A stretch of 64,000 nucleotides of DNA from Brucella pecoris (GTDB lineage: Bacteria > Pseudomonadota > Alphaproteobacteria > Rhizobiales > Rhizobiaceae), in NCBI RefSeq assembly GCF_006376675.1, contig NZ_VEWK01000004.1, positions 310,001 through 374,000 on the forward strand, read 5' to 3'. Under the pieces are notes generated by a model. That model ran no database searches. It saw only the letters and a program-made list of their open reading frames with translations, and was not told the origin of the DNA. Of this stretch, positions 25,135-38,114 are shown piece by piece (position 1 is the first letter of the stretch; the number at the start of each line of letters is the position of its first letter). Both the position numbers and the translations under genes were made by a program.

Positions 25135-26835
25135 TTAGTTCTTTTCCGACTTCTTCATGGCTGCAGCAAGAATGTCGCCGAGCGAAGCGCCGGAGTCGGA
25201 CGAACCGTACTGAGCAACTGCTTCTTTTTCTTCAGCGATTTCGAGCGCCTTGATCGAGACCTGCAGCTTGCGGGTCTTCTTGTCGAAAGCGATGACGCGA
25301 GCGTCAACCTTCTGACCGACCGTGAAGCGTTCCGGACGCTGTTCATCGCGATCACGCGAAAGATCCGAGCGGCGGATGAAGCTGTCGAGATCGTGGTCGA
25401 CGAGACGGACTTCGAGGCCACCGTCGGTAACGGCAGTCACTTCGCAGGTTACAACGGCGTTCTTGCGCAGTTCACCCGAAGCTGCTGCTTCGCCGACCTT
25501 GTCGCCGGAAAGCTGCTTGATGCCGAGCGAGATGCGTTCCTTGTCGATGTCAACATCGAGAACGACAGCCTTAACGACTTCACCCTTGTTGTACTCCTCG
25601 ATGACCTGTTCGCCTGGACGGTTCCAGTCGAGGTCGGAGAGGTGAACCATGCCGTCAACGTCGCCGTCGAGGCCGATGAACAGGCCGAATTCTGTCTTGT
25701 TCTTGACTTCGCCTTCAACAACGGTGCCGACAGGGTACTTCTGGGCAAAGGTCGTCCACGGATTGTCGAGGGTCTGCTTGAGGCCGAGAGAGATACGGCG
25801 CTTGACCGGATCAACTTCGAGCACAACGACTTCGACTTCCTGCGTGGTGGAAAGAATCTTGCCCGGATGGACATTCTTCTTGGTCCACGACATTTCGGAA
25901 ACGTGGATGAGGCCTTCGATGCCCGGCTCGATTTCGACGAACGCACCGTAGTCGGTGATGTTCGTGACGGTGCCGGTGATCTTTTTGCCGATCGGGTACT
26001 TCGCGCCGATGCCATCCCAAGGATCGCTCTCGAGCTGCTTCATGCCGAGCGAGATACGATGGGTTTCCTGGTTGATGCGGATGATCTGCACCTTGACCGT
26101 CTGGCCGATGGTGAGGATTTCCGACGGATGGTTGACGCGGCGCCATGCCATGTCGGTCACGTGCAGGAGACCATCGATGCCGCCGAGGTCAACGAACGCA
26201 CCGTAATCGGTGATGTTCTTGACGACGCCTTCAACGACCTGACCTTCTTCAAGGTTCTGGACGATTTCCGAACGCTGTTCCGCACGGCTCTCTTCGAGAA
26301 CGGTACGACGCGAGACAACGATGTTGCCGCGACGCTTGTCCATCTTGAGGATTTCGAACGGCTGCGGGACGTGCATGAGCGGGGTGACGTCGCGGATCGG
26401 GCGGATGTCGACCTGCGAACGCGGCAGGAAGGCAACAGCGCCGTCGAGGTCGACGGTGAAACCACCCTTGACCTGATTGAAGATGACGCCATCGACGCGC
26501 TCGCCATTGGCGAACTTCTGCTCGAGCTTGACCCAGCTTTCTTCGCGGCGTGCTTTTTCGCGCGACAGGACAGCTTCGCCCAGAGCGTTTTCGATGCGCT
26601 CGACGTAAACTTCCACTTCGTCGCCCGGCTTCAGCGTGCCGTCTTTGCCCTTTGCGCCGAATTCCTTCAGCGGCACGCGGCCTTCGACCTTCAGACCGGC
26701 GTCGATGATCGCCATGTCCTTTTCAATGGCTACGATGCGGCCCTTGACGACATAACCTTCAGCAAGGTCGTTCGTTGCAAAGGATTCCGCCAGCAGCGAT
26801 TCGAAGTCTGCGAGGGATGGATTGAATTCTGACAT
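25135..26835 (-). CDS. rpsA: 30S ribosomal protein S1
   Basis: S1 (566 residues) binds mRNA on the 30S subunit and helps initiation on structured or weak leaders. Six S1 OB-fold repeats can be traced, for example around GYVVKGRIVAIEKDMAIIDAG, the VEGVVKNITDYGAFVDLGG repeat near 200 and ITGTVTNITDYGAFVEIEPG near 287. The start at 26835 has AGGAG six bases upstream; the open extension to 26865 lacks one. It lies downstream of cmk on the same strand but has a 226-base gap, so probably also its own promoter. Confidence 0.97.
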   Translation of the reverse strand: MSEFNPSLADFESLLAESFATNDLAEGYVVKGRIVAIEKDMAIIDAGLKVEGRVPLKEFGAKGKDGTLKPGDEVEVYVERIENALGEAVLSREKARREESWVKLEQKFANGERVDGVIFNQVKGGFTVDLDGAVAFLPRSQVDIRPIRDVTPLMHVPQPFEILKMDKRRGNIVVSRRTVLEESRAEQRSEIVQNLEEGQVVEGVVKNITDYGAFVDLGGIDGLLHVTDMAWRRVNHPSEILTIGQTVKVQIIRINQETHRISLGMKQLESDPWDGIGAKYPIGKKITGTVTNITDYGAFVEIEPGIEGLIHVSEMSWTKKNVHPGKILSTTQEVEVVVLEVDPVKRRISLGLKQTLDNPWTTFAQKYPVGTVVEGEVKNKTEFGLFIGLDGDVDGMVHLSDLDWNRPGEQVIEEYNKGEVVKAVVLDVDIDKERISLGIKQLSGDKVGEAAASGELRKNAVVTCEVTAVTDGGLEVRLVDHDLDSFIRRSDLSRDRDEQRPERFTVGQKVDARVIAFDKKTRKLQVSIKALEIAEEKEAVAQYGSSDSGASLGDILAAAMKKSEKN

Positions 26836-27061
26836 GAATACTCCTGGTGCATCCGGAAAATTCATCGGATGCAGCGCCGGGGGTTAGTGTTGCGTTATGC
26901 CCGACCTCGGCCCCGTCTTTGCAGACAACCGGCGCGTGGAACGCGAAGTCAGGCTTTTCAGTATGAGTGCAGCCTATATAGGTCCGAACTCAAGATTGTC
27001 CAGCTTTTCAGGGCACAATGAAGCCCGGAAAGCTTAAAACCTGAAGCTTAAACCTGCCGGA

Positions 27062-29157
<2,096 letters not shown>

Positions 29158-29225
29158 TCATCCGCGAATACGCGGCGCAGGCGACACGGTGTTTCAAGAG
29201 TCTGCATGTCCCGTTGCGTTTGGCT

Positions 29226-29254
29226 TTGACAAACGCGCCAAATTGCGTTTATGC
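29226..29254 (+). promoter_or_regulatory. Candidate sigma-70-type promoter upstream of the TIGR02300 gene
   Basis: TTGACA (29226-29231) with a 17-base spacer and TTATGC (29249-29254). The -35 box is perfect and the spacing ideal; the -10 is weak. Confidence 0.4.
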
Positions 29255-29400
29255 ACCGGACAACAATATAAATGCGCTTAAGACTTGCCTCTTGCCATAT
29301 GTTTGAGTGAACAGCATGGTGTTAGGCAACATGCTTCAAGGCAATCATCTCGGCGCGATTTTATGAATTTGTGTCCCCGTGCAAATTAACGAGGCTAGAC

Positions 29401-29796
29401 GTGACAAAAGCTGAACTAGGTACCAAGCGTATCGACCCGGAAACGGGCAAGAAATTTTACGATCTCAATCGCGATCCGATCGTTTCGCCCTATACCGGCA
29501 TTTCCTATCCGCGTTCGTACTTCGACTCCACGCTTGAAAGCCGCATTGTCGAAGAGGAAACCGAAGAGGAAGAAGTCGATACGGCACTCGAAAAGCCGGA
29601 ATTCGTTTCGCTCGAGGATGCCGACGACGAAGCCAAAGGCAGCGGCGACGATTTGCCGGATCTGGGCGACGACGACGACGATGTTGATCTCGGCGACGAC
29701 GATGAAGACACCTTCCTCGAAGAAGAGGAAGACGAGGACGACGACATGTCGGGCATTCTCGGCGGTGGTGTCGGCGGCGACGACGAAGAGGGTTGA
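29401..29796 (+). CDS. TIGR02300 family acidic protein
   Basis: Small (131 residues), very acidic protein of unknown function. The N-terminus after the GTG start, TKAELGTKRIDPETGKKF then YDLNRDPIVSPYTG, is the family signature; many relatives have Cys in the first and last turns of this segment, suggesting a zinc site, but none is present here. The second half is Asp/Glu runs (DDDDDVDLGDDDEDTF). GAGG stands six bases before GTG 29401, which favours it over the earlier GTG at 29371. Ends at a clear terminator. Confidence 0.8.
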   Translation: MTKAELGTKRIDPETGKKFYDLNRDPIVSPYTGISYPRSYFDSTLESRIVEEETEEEEVDTALEKPEFVSLEDADDEAKGSGDDLPDLGDDDDDVDLGDDDEDTFLEEEEDEDDDMSGILGGGVGGDDEEG

Positions 29797-29826
29797 TCCG
29801 TCTGCGGATCAAGATCTGATGCTTTT

Positions 29827-29860
29827 TGCGAGGCGGCCTTCGGGGCGCCTCGTTTCGTTT
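29827..29860 (+). terminator. Rho-independent terminator of the TIGR02300 gene
   Basis: Stem CGAGGCG (29829-29835) and CGCCTCG (29846-29852) followed by TTTCGTTTG. Confidence 0.75.
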
Positions 29861-30019
29861 GAAGCGCATCCGCATGGTGCTTCAGCTCGATCTGTGAATT
29901 ATTTTTGGCAGATGTGAAAAGAGTTGCGATTTAGCTCTTGATCTTCTGACGAACGCCATTTAATAAGCCGCCACACCGGGCAGCAAGTCCTGCCCGATGC
30001 GCCTCGAAAGAGGTCTGAT

Positions 30020-30095
30020 GGGGCCATAGCTCAGCTGGGAGAGCGCCTGCATGGCATGCAGGAGGTCAGCGGTTCGATCCCGCTTGGCTCCACCA
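30020..30095 (+). tRNA. tRNA-Ala, anticodon GGC
   Basis: The 76-nt cloverleaf has acceptor stem GGGGCCA / TGGCTCC, D-arm AGCTCAGCTGGGAGAGC, anticodon stem CCTGC / GCAGG with loop ATGGCAT (anticodon GGC), T-arm with GGTTCGATCC, and an encoded CCA. It reads GCC/GCU alanine codons and stands alone, apart from any rRNA operon. Confidence 0.97.
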
Positions 30096-30211
30096 AATTT
30101 CCTTCCCAAAAAGTTCTAAGGATTGTCGCTGAAAGTCAGCGATATTTTGCGTTTTCCTTGCATGCTCCGCCAGGCCGATGACTGTCATTGGACAAAACCG
30201 GCTGGAGCGCT

Positions 30212-30862
30212 ATGTCGTTTCCCATGACAGAGATGATCTTGGCGACGTTTGACTGGGTTCCCAAAATGCCGCGCGGCTTTGTGCGTGATCTCCGGGTGCG
30301 TTGGGCGCTGGAGGAAGCCGGGCTGCCCTATCGCGTCGAAGGCGTTCCGTTCAAGAATCGGGGGCCCGAACATTTCACCCATCAGCCCTTCGGGCAGGTG
30401 CCATGGCTGATCGATGGCGATATGTCGGTCTTCGAAAGCGGCGCTATCCTGCTTCATATCGCCGAGAAGAGCGACGCGCTCCTGCCGGGCGATGCGAGGG
30501 CACGAAACGAGGTCATACAATGGCTGTTTGCTGCATTGAATTCGGTCGAAATGGCCGTCTTGCCACTCGCCCTCTATAAATTCACCGGTGATGAAGAGCA
30601 GACACCGGGACGTCAGCTCATGGATAGTTTCCTGGCCGGTCGGCTGGGGCATATGGAACAGGCACTGTCAGGCCGTGAATGGCTGACGGACAGTTTCTCG
30701 GTTGCCGATATTCTGATGGCTGACGTGTTGCGTTTGGTCGATCACTTCGACGGACTGGCGCAGCATCCTGTTTGCCGTGCCTATGTCGAGCGCGCCACGA
30801 CACGGCCCGCATTCCAGAAAGCCTTTACCGACCAGATGGAGCATTTCGCTGCCGCGGACTGA
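30212..30862 (+). CDS. Glutathione S-transferase family protein
   Basis: A 216-residue cytosolic protein with a thioredoxin-like N-terminal domain and an alpha-helical C-terminal domain. Visible family features are RVRWALEEAGLPYRVEGV, the cis-proline segment FGQVPWLIDGD and the VFESGAILLHIAE glutathione-binding motif (ESxAI type). SFSVADILMADVL is the conserved N-capping box of the C-terminal domain. ATG 30212 has GGAG five bases upstream; later ATGs at 30224 and 30233 are possible. Substrate unknown. Confidence 0.85.
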   Translation: MSFPMTEMILATFDWVPKMPRGFVRDLRVRWALEEAGLPYRVEGVPFKNRGPEHFTHQPFGQVPWLIDGDMSVFESGAILLHIAEKSDALLPGDARARNEVIQWLFAALNSVEMAVLPLALYKFTGDEEQTPGRQLMDSFLAGRLGHMEQALSGREWLTDSFSVADILMADVLRLVDHFDGLAQHPVCRAYVERATTRPAFQKAFTDQMEHFAAAD

Positions 30863-31187
30863 CGCGTGCATCGAAATTCTCGTATCAGGCACCTTCCACG
30901 CCTACATTGCGCTCAACAATGCCTTGAAATTGATAAATAGAACGTCATCCAAAAATTTCCTGCTGAAACGACAATCCTGTCGATCATCATTTCATCTCGT
31001 CGGATTATGCTCTTAGAGTGCCGTGCGTCCATTTGGACACAAAGGTCGCTCTAAATGATTGAATCTACGCATTGTACTTTCCAAAAATCGATTCCGATTT
31101 TTGGGCCGATGCTGTAGAAACTCGTGACGAAGCCCATCGGGAGAGGGGCGGGCTTCACACCGTTACTGGCCGTTACCGGGAGGAATG
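30863..31187. other. Intergenic region before the leucine catabolic cluster
   Basis: No credible gene. The right third is filled by an inverted copy of the palindromic repeat (31014-31119); the promoter for the acetoacetyl-CoA synthetase gene must lie between it and 31180 or upstream. Confidence 0.6.
31014..31119. repeat. Full-length palindromic repeat, inverted copy
   Basis: Read on the minus strand it has the same plan as the copies at 4173 and 60029: CTACAGCATCGG, a first module with CCAAAAATCGG / CGATTTTTGG, ATGCGTAGATTCAAT, then a second module bounded by TAGAGCG and CACTCTAAG. More diverged than the other full copies. Confidence 0.65.
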
Positions 31188-33176
31188 ATGAGCACCAACG
31201 CAGTCCCCACGCAGTTTTCGCATGACCGTCCGCTGTGGCAACCGGATGCGGGGCGCATCGCGGCCAGCAATCTGGAGCAATTCCGCATTCGTGCAGAACA
31301 ACGCACAGGCCAGAGCCTGCCGGACTATGCCGCGCTGCATCGCTGGTCTGTCGAGGATCGCGCCGGGTTCTGGCAACTCGTATGGGATTTCTGCGCGGTC
31401 ATCGGAGAGCGTGGCAACACGGCCCTTGTCGACAAGGGGCATATGCGCGAGGCAAAGTTCTTCCCCGAAGCGCGGCTCAATTTTGCCGAGAACCTGTTGC
31501 GCTACCACGGCGACGAGGAAGCCATCGTCTTTCGTGGCGAAGACAAGGTCGAGCGCCGTCTGACCTGGGACGATCTCCACGCGCTGGTCTCAAAACTCCA
31601 GCAATTCATGCTGGCGGAAGGCGTTCAGCCTGGCGACCGCGTGGCGGGCATGATGCCCAACATGCCGGAGGCCGTAGCCCTGATGCTGGCCGCTTCGTCC
31701 ATCGGTGCCGTCTGGTCGTCGTGCTCGCCGGATTTCGGTGTGCAGGGCGTGCTGGATCGTTTCGGCCAGATCGAGCCGAAGCTTTTCTTCGCCTGCGACG
31801 GCTACTGGTACAATGGCAAGCGCATCGAGGTGACCGACAAGGTGGCGGAAGTGACGGCAAGACTGCCGGAGCTGCAACGGTCGGTGATCGTGTCTTATCT
31901 GGGCGAGGCGGAAGCCGTTGCGCAGAAAGCCGAGAAGGGCATTGCGCTCGATGACGTGCTGAACGCGGTTACGGCCAAGCCTGTCGAATTCACGCGTCTG
32001 CCTTTCGATCACCCGATCTACATTCTGTTTTCCTCCGGCACGACCGGCATCCCGAAATGCATTGTTCATCGCGCCGGTGGTGTTTTGTTGCAGCACCTGA
32101 AGGAACAGCGCCTGCATGCGGATATTCGCGAAGGCGACAAGTTCTTCTATTTCACCACATGCGGCTGGATGATGTGGAACTGGCTTGCCTCTGGCATAGC
32201 CTCGGGTGCGACCTTGCTGCTTTATGACGGCTCACCCTTCTATCCCGATGGAAATGCGCTGTTCGATTATGCTGCCGCTGAGGGTATGACCTATTTCGGC
32301 ACTTCCGCGAAATTCATCGATGCTGTGCTGAAAGCCGGATTGAAACCTGGCGAAACGCACGATCTGTCGGCGCTGCGCACCGTATCGTCTACCGGCTCGC
32401 CGCTATCGCCGGAAGGCTTTGCCTTCGTCTATGAGGCGATCAAGTCCGATGTGCATCTTGCGTCCATTTCCGGCGGTACGGATATCGTATCCTGTTTCGT
32501 GCTGGGCGTGCCCATCGAACCTGTCTGGCTGGGTGAAATCCAGGGGGCTGGTCTTGGCATGGCCGTCGATGTCTGGAACGACGATGGCAAGCCGGTGCGT
32601 GGCGAAAAGGGTGAACTGGTCTGCACCAAGGCTTTTCCCTGCATGCCGCTGCAATTCTGGAACGATCCGGACGGAGCGAAATATCAGGCAGCCTATTTCG
32701 AGCGTTTCGACAATATCTGGTGCCATGGCGATTTTGCCGAATGGACCGAACATGACGGTATCATAATCCATGGCCGTTCGGATGCGACGCTCAATCCCGG
32801 CGGCGTGCGTATCGGTACGGCGGAAATCTACAATCAGGTCGAGCAGATGCCGGAGATCGCCGAAGCGCTCTGCATCGGGCAGGATTGGGACAAGGATGTG
32901 CGGGTGGTGCTGTTCGTGCGCCTCGCCCAAGGTGTGATGCTCGATGACGACCTCAAGGCGCGCATCAAGACCAAGATCCGCACAGGCGCGACTCCGCGTC
33001 ATGTCCCGGCGAAGATCGTTCCTGTCGCAGATATTCCGCGCACCAAATCCGGCAAGATCGTTGAACTTGCCGTGCGCGATATCGTGCATGGACGCGACGT
33101 GAAGAATCGCGAGGCGCTGGCCAACCCGGAAGCGCTGGAGCTTTACCGCGATTTAGCCGAGCTTCATGAGGACTGA
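31188..33176 (+). CDS. aacS: Acetoacetyl-CoA synthetase
   Basis: Acyl-adenylate-forming ligase (662 residues) that activates acetoacetate with CoA and ATP in the cytoplasm. The phosphate loop is [17 protein letters not shown] near residue 275 and the catalytic Lys is in [16 protein letters not shown] near the C-terminus; [19 protein letters not shown] is typical of AacS rather than acetyl-CoA synthetase. Two ATGs (31185 and 31188) follow GGGAGG; the second has better spacing. It stands 187 bases before the leucine catabolic genes, whose end product is acetoacetate, so it can return that carbon to acetyl-CoA. Confidence 0.92.
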   Translation: MSTNAVPTQFSHDRPLWQPDAGRIAASNLEQFRIRAEQRTGQSLPDYAALHRWSVEDRAGFWQLVWDFCAVIGERGNTALVDKGHMREAKFFPEARLNFAENLLRYHGDEEAIVFRGEDKVERRLTWDDLHALVSKLQQFMLAEGVQPGDRVAGMMPNMPEAVALMLAASSIGAVWSSCSPDFGVQGVLDRFGQIEPKLFFACDGYWYNGKRIEVTDKVAEVTARLPELQRSVIVSYLGEAEAVAQKAEKGIALDDVLNAVTAKPVEFTRLPFDHPIYILFSSGTTGIPKCIVHRAGGVLLQHLKEQRLHADIREGDKFFYFTTCGWMMWNWLASGIASGATLLLYDGSPFYPDGNALFDYAAAEGMTYFGTSAKFIDAVLKAGLKPGETHDLSALRTVSSTGSPLSPEGFAFVYEAIKSDVHLASISGGTDIVSCFVLGVPIEPVWLGEIQGAGLGMAVDVWNDDGKPVRGEKGELVCTKAFPCMPLQFWNDPDGAKYQAAYFERFDNIWCHGDFAEWTEHDGIIIHGRSDATLNPGGVRIGTAEIYNQVEQMPEIAEALCIGQDWDKDVRVVLFVRLAQGVMLDDDLKARIKTKIRTGATPRHVPAKIVPVADIPRTKSGKIVELAVRDIVHGRDVKNREALANPEALELYRDLAELHED

Positions 33177-33363
33177 TTTGATCAGCCTCCAATTGCTTGG
33201 AGTTATTGGGTAACGGGCGTAACAAAATTTCGTTATCCGGTAATAAATAGCCACAGAACGCCATGCAAAACGGTTGCCTATTCGAAATTCACGAGACACT
33301 CTGCCTTGCATATAAGCCATCTTGCAAAAGATGGTTGCCGCGCAGAACTTGTGGAGGACGAGT

Positions 33364-34527
33364 ATGTTTGCATCGGGCATCAATTTCGGTCTTGGCGAGG
33401 AGATCGAAGCCCTTCGCGATACGGTGCGCCGTTTTGCGGAAAGCCGCATTGCGCCGCTGGCCGCTGAAACCGATCGCAACAACGCATTTCCAATGCATCT
33501 TTGGCGTGAACTGGGTGAGCTTGGCGTACTCGGCATTACGGCGCCCGAAGAATATGGCGGTGCAGGCATGGGCTATCTTGCCCATTGCATCGCGATGGAA
33601 GAAATCAGCCGGGCTTCCGCTTCCATCGGCCTCAGCTATGGCGCCCATTCCAATCTCTGCGTCAATCAGATCAAGCGGAACGGCTCGACCGAACAACGCG
33701 CGAAATATTTGCCAAAACTCATTTCCGGCGAGCATGTCGGCGCGCTCGCCATGTCCGAGCCGGGTGCCGGTTCCGACGTCGTCTCGATGAAGCTTCGTGC
33801 CGAAAAGCGTGGGCAGACCTATGTGCTGAACGGCAACAAGATGTGGATCACCAACGGCCCCGATGCCGATGTGCTGGTGGTCTACGCCAAGACCGACCCG
33901 TCGGCCGGCTCACGCGGGATCAGCGCCTTTATTGTCGAAAAGGGGTTTGCGGGGTTCTCCACGGCGCAGAAGCTCGACAAGCTCGGTATGCGCGGCTCCA
34001 ACACCTGCGAACTGGTGTTCGAAGATTGCGAAGTGCCTGCCGAAAACCTGCTCGGGACGGAAGGCAAGGGCGTCAATGTGCTGATGTCCGGGCTCGATTA
34101 TGAACGCGTGGTGCTGTCGGGCGGTCCGCTCGGCATCATGGCGGCGTGCCTTGATGTCGTCGTGCCTTATGTGCATGAGCGCAAGCAGTTCGACCAGCCG
34201 ATTGGCGAGTTTCAGCTTATGCAGGGCAAACTTGCCGACATGTATGTGACCTTCAATGCCTCGCGCGCCTACACTTATGCGGTGGCTGCGGCCTGCGACC
34301 GGGGCGAGACGTCGCGCAAGGACGCGGCGGGCTGCATTCTCTATACGGCTGAAAATGCTACGCAGATGGCCCTGCAGGCGATACAGGCGCTGGGCGGCAA
34401 CGGCTATATCAACGATTATCCGACCGGTCGTCTGCTGCGCGACGCCAAGCTTTATGAAATCGGTGCGGGCACCTCGGAAATCCGGCGCATGCTGATCGGA
34501 CGGGAACTCTTTCAGGAGACCCGCTGA
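33364..34527 (+). CDS. ivd: Isovaleryl-CoA dehydrogenase
   Basis: FAD-dependent acyl-CoA dehydrogenase (387 residues) catalysing isovaleryl-CoA to 3-methylcrotonyl-CoA in leucine breakdown. The catalytic base of the isovaleryl type is Glu247 in [12 protein letters not shown], matching human Glu254. The FAD-binding motifs [10 protein letters not shown] and WITNG are present, and the C-terminal [16 protein letters not shown] is typical. ATG 33364 has GGAGGA seven bases upstream. The stop overlaps the mccB start (TGATG). Confidence 0.94.
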   Translation: MFASGINFGLGEEIEALRDTVRRFAESRIAPLAAETDRNNAFPMHLWRELGELGVLGITAPEEYGGAGMGYLAHCIAMEEISRASASIGLSYGAHSNLCVNQIKRNGSTEQRAKYLPKLISGEHVGALAMSEPGAGSDVVSMKLRAEKRGQTYVLNGNKMWITNGPDADVLVVYAKTDPSAGSRGISAFIVEKGFAGFSTAQKLDKLGMRGSNTCELVFEDCEVPAENLLGTEGKGVNVLMSGLDYERVVLSGGPLGIMAACLDVVVPYVHERKQFDQPIGEFQLMQGKLADMYVTFNASRAYTYAVAAACDRGETSRKDAAGCILYTAENATQMALQAIQALGGNGYINDYPTGRLLRDAKLYEIGAGTSEIRRMLIGRELFQETR

Positions 34528-36134
34528 TGCCGGTCCTGAAATCGGAAATCTCGACGCGCAGTGCCAGCTTCGAGGCCAATCGCAAAGCCATGCTTGAGGC
34601 CATCGATATCGTGGCCGAGGCGTCTCGCCTTGCCATCGATGGCGGTGGCGAAAAAGCGCGCGAACGCCATGTTTCGCGCGGAAAACTGCTCCCGCGCGAA
34701 CGCGTGGCGCAATTGCTCGATCCCGGCTCGCCTTTTCTCGAAGTCGGGCTGACGGCAGCGCATGGCATGTATGGCGGCGCGGCCCCTTCCGGCGGGATCA
34801 TCACCGGCATCGGGCGCGTGTCGGGCCGCGACTGCATGATCGTCTGCAACGATGCGACGGTGAAGGGCGGCACCTATTATCCAGTCACGGTAAAGAAGCA
34901 TCTGCGCGCGCAGGAGATTGCGGGCGAAAACCGTCTGCCCTGCATCTATCTGGTCGATTCCGGCGGCGCGAACCTACCCAATCAGGACGAGGTTTTCCCG
35001 GATCGCGACCATTTCGGGCGCATCTTCTATAATCAGGCGCAGATGTCGGCGGCGGGCATTCCGCAGGTGGCGGTGGTCATGGGTTCGTGCACGGCAGGCG
35101 GTGCTTACGTGCCTGCCATGAGCGACGAAACGGTGATCGTGCGGGGGCAGGGCACGATTTTTCTGGCCGGTCCACCATTGGTCAAAGCTGCGACCGGTGA
35201 AGTGGTGACGGCGGAAGATCTCGGCGGCGGCGATGTGCATACAAGGCTGTCCGGCGTGGCCGATCATCTGGCCAATGACGACGCGCATGCCTTGCAGATC
35301 GCGCGCGCCATTGCCGCCAATCTCAATAGCGAGAAGCGCAGCTTCATTGCGAGAGGTGACGGCGCCGCTCCGCTTTACGACCCGGAGGAAATTCTGGGCG
35401 TCGTTTCCGCCGATACGCGCATTCCCTATGATGTGCGCGAGGTGATCGCACGGCTGGTCGACGGGTCGGATTTCGATGAGTTCAAGGCGCGCTACAGCAC
35501 TACGCTTGTGTGCGGTTTTGCCAGCGTTTACGGCATGCCGGTCGGGATCATTGCCAACAATGGCGTGTTGTTTTCCGAAGCGGCGCTGAAGGGCGCGCAT
35601 TTCATCGAGCTTTGCTGCCAGCGCAATATTCCGCTGGTGTTTTTGCAGAACATCACCGGCTTCATGGTCGGGCGTAAATATGAGGCCGAAGGCATCGCCA
35701 AGCACGGCGCCAAGCTGGTGACAGCGGTCGCGACGGCCAATGTGCCGAAGATCACCATGCTGATCGGCGCGTCTTATGGTGCGGGCAATTATGGCATGGC
35801 GGGGCGGGCCTATTCACCGCGCTTCCTGTGGACCTGGCCGAACAGCCGCATCGCGGTCATGGGCGGGGAGCAGGCGGCTGGCGTGCTGGCAACCGTCAAG
35901 CGCGACGGGATCGAGCGAACCGGCGGCACATGGTCGGCGGAAGAGGAAGCGGAATTCAAGCGCCCGACGCTCGAAATGTTCGAGCGCCAGAGCCATCCGC
36001 TCTATGCCTCGGCGCGGCTTTGGGACGATGGCATCGTCGATCCGCGCAAGAGCCGCGAAGTGCTGGGACTATCGCTTTCCGCCACGCTGAATGCGCCGGT
36101 CGAGCCGACGCGCTTTGGCATTTTCAGAATGTAG
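34527..36134 (+). CDS. mccB: Methylcrotonyl-CoA carboxylase, carboxyltransferase (beta) subunit
   Basis: This 535-residue subunit transfers the carboxyl group from carboxybiotin to 3-methylcrotonyl-CoA. Crotonase-fold carboxyltransferase motifs are visible in both halves: [16 protein letters not shown] and [16 protein letters not shown], then [11 protein letters not shown] and [35 protein letters not shown] is typical of MCC. It is coupled to ivd and followed after 12 bases by the biotin-carrying subunit. Confidence 0.95.
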   Translation: MPVLKSEISTRSASFEANRKAMLEAIDIVAEASRLAIDGGGEKARERHVSRGKLLPRERVAQLLDPGSPFLEVGLTAAHGMYGGAAPSGGIITGIGRVSGRDCMIVCNDATVKGGTYYPVTVKKHLRAQEIAGENRLPCIYLVDSGGANLPNQDEVFPDRDHFGRIFYNQAQMSAAGIPQVAVVMGSCTAGGAYVPAMSDETVIVRGQGTIFLAGPPLVKAATGEVVTAEDLGGGDVHTRLSGVADHLANDDAHALQIARAIAANLNSEKRSFIARGDGAAPLYDPEEILGVVSADTRIPYDVREVIARLVDGSDFDEFKARYSTTLVCGFASVYGMPVGIIANNGVLFSEAALKGAHFIELCCQRNIPLVFLQNITGFMVGRKYEAEGIAKHGAKLVTAVATANVPKITMLIGASYGAGNYGMAGRAYSPRFLWTWPNSRIAVMGGEQAAGVLATVKRDGIERTGGTWSAEEEAEFKRPTLEMFERQSHPLYASARLWDDGIVDPRKSREVLGLSLSATLNAPVEPTRFGIFRM

Positions 36135-36146
36135 GAAGACAATCAG

Positions 36147-38114
36147 ATGTTTCAAAAGATACTGATTGCCAATCGCGGAGAAATTGCCTGGCGGGTCATT
36201 CGCACGGCGCGTGAACTGGGCGTTGCCACTGTCGCGATCTATTCCGATGCGGATGCCAACGCGCTGCATGTCGAAATGGCTGACGAGGCGGTACGCGTTG
36301 GCCCCGCACTTTCGGCGCAAAGCTATTTGAATGCCGATGCGATCATCAGGGCCGCGCTGGAAACCGGCGCGCAGGCGATCCATCCGGGCTATGGTTTTCT
36401 CTCCGAAAATGCCGGTTTTGTGGATGCCGTCGAGACGGCGGGACTCACCTTCATCGGCCCATCGGCAAAAGCCATTCGCGCCATGGGGCTGAAAGACGCC
36501 GCCAAGGCGCTGATGGAACAAGCCGGTGTGCCGGTTGTGCCGGGCTATCACGGCGACAATCAGGATGGCGCTTTCCTCAAAAGCGAGGCGAACCGTATCG
36601 GTTATCCCGTGCTCATCAAGGCGCGGGCGGGCGGCGGCGGCAAGGGCATGCGCCGCGTCGATCAGGCAGCGGATTTCTCAGCGGCGCTGGACAGTGCACG
36701 ACGCGAGGCGGAAGCCTCGTTTGGCGATAGCGCCGTGCTGGTGGAAAAATACATGACCAAACCGCGCCATATCGAGGTGCAGGTTTTTGGCGATAATCAC
36801 GGCAATGCGGTGCATCTTTTCGAGCGCGATTGCTCGCTGCAACGCCGCCATCAGAAGGTGATCGAGGAAGCGCCAGCACCCGGCATGACGCCGGATATGC
36901 GTGCGGCCATGGGCGAGGCTGCGGTGAAGGCCGCATTGGCCATTGGCTATTCCGGCGCTGGCACGGTGGAGTTCATCGCCGATGTCTCGGAAGGGCTACG
37001 CCCGGACCGCTTCTTCTTCATGGAAATGAATACGCGGCTACAGGTCGAACATCCGGTGACGGAAGCGATCACCGGCCTCGATCTGGTCGAGTGGCAATTG
37101 CGCGTGGCTTCCGGCGAAGCCTTGCCGAAACGGCAGGACGAACTTGTGATCGATGGCTGGGCGTTCGAAGCGCGGCTTTATGCGGAAGACCCGGCGCGGG
37201 ATTTCCTGCCTGCAACCGGCAAGCTTGCTCTGTTCGCGCCGCCTGAGAATGCGCGTGTCGATTCCGGTGTTCGAACCGGCGACACGATCACGCCGTTCTA
37301 CGATCCGATGATCGCAAAGATCATCGCTCATGGCGCAACGCGCGATGCGGCGCTGAACCGGCTTGATGCGGCATTAAACAAGACCCGGATCGCTGGCCTC
37401 GTCACCAATCGCCAGTTCCTGTCGGCGCTCTGCAATCTGGATGCCTTCCGCGCAGGCGATGTCGATACCGGGCTGATCGGGCGCGAGACAGCGGCGCTTT
37501 TCACAGAGGAGCAGCCTTCCGACATCGCCTTTGCGCTGGCTGCGCTTGGTGCCCTCGACCTCCTAGATGCGCCACGAAAAGGCGATCCATGGTCGGATCT
37601 GCGCGGGTTCCGGCTTTGGGGGGAAGCATCGCGATCGATACTGATCGATCATCAAGGCGAGCGCCACACGGTCAGCTTCACGACCAGGGGCGACAGGCAT
37701 TTCGGCTTTGCTTTCGGCACCATCGAAATTCGTGAGCATAAGAACGGGCTGGTTCGCTTTGCTGTCGATGGACGCGTGTCGGAGGCGTCCGTCGTGCGCA
37801 TCGGGCATGATGTGACCGTGCAACTCGAAGGTCGCGACACCATATTTCATCATGTGCAGTCTGTTGGCGCGGAAGAGGACACCTCAAGCGAAAGCCGCAT
37901 CCTGTCACCGATGCCGGGACTGGTACGACTGGTTTCCGTCGTGGAGGGTGCAAGCGTCGCCAAGGGCGATCCGCTTGTAACGATGGAAGCGATGAAGATG
38001 GAACTGTCACTGACCGCGCCGCGCGACGGCAAGGTTTCGTCCGTAACTGTTGCAGCGGGCGATCAGGTCAATGAAGGCATCCTTCTTGTAGAACTGGAGG
38101 AAGAACATGGCTGA
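36147..38114 (+). CDS. mccA: Methylcrotonyl-CoA carboxylase, biotin carboxylase and carrier (alpha) subunit
   Basis: A 655-residue subunit with an N-terminal biotin carboxylase (IANRGEIAWRVIRTARELG, glycine-rich ATP loop GGGGKGMR, QVEHPVTE) and a C-terminal biotin carrier domain with EAMKMEL; Lys617 is the biotin site. Together with MccB it makes 3-methylglutaconyl-CoA. Its end overlaps the start of the HMG-CoA lyase gene by eight bases. Confidence 0.95.
   Translation: MFQKILIANRGEIAWRVIRTARELGVATVAIYSDADANALHVEMADEAVRVGPALSAQSYLNADAIIRAALETGAQAIHPGYGFLSENAGFVDAVETAGLTFIGPSAKAIRAMGLKDAAKALMEQAGVPVVPGYHGDNQDGAFLKSEANRIGYPVLIKARAGGGGKGMRRVDQAADFSAALDSARREAEASFGDSAVLVEKYMTKPRHIEVQVFGDNHGNAVHLFERDCSLQRRHQKVIEEAPAPGMTPDMRAAMGEAAVKAALAIGYSGAGTVEFIADVSEGLRPDRFFFMEMNTRLQVEHPVTEAITGLDLVEWQLRVASGEALPKRQDELVIDGWAFEARLYAEDPARDFLPATGKLALFAPPENARVDSGVRTGDTITPFYDPMIAKIIAHGATRDAALNRLDAALNKTRIAGLVTNRQFLSALCNLDAFRAGDVDTGLIGRETAALFTEEQPSDIAFALAALGALDLLDAPRKGDPWSDLRGFRLWGEASRSILIDHQGERHTVSFTTRGDRHFGFAFGTIEIREHKNGLVRFAVDGRVSEASVVRIGHDVTVQLEGRDTIFHHVQSVGAEEDTSSESRILSPMPGLVRLVSVVEGASVAKGDPLVTMEAMKMELSLTAPRDGKVSSVTVAAGDQVNEGILLVELEEEHG

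Noticed and set aside
25393..26832. 479-codon plus-strand frame across rpsA
   Set aside because: Antisense to the certain S1 gene; no start signal or known domain.
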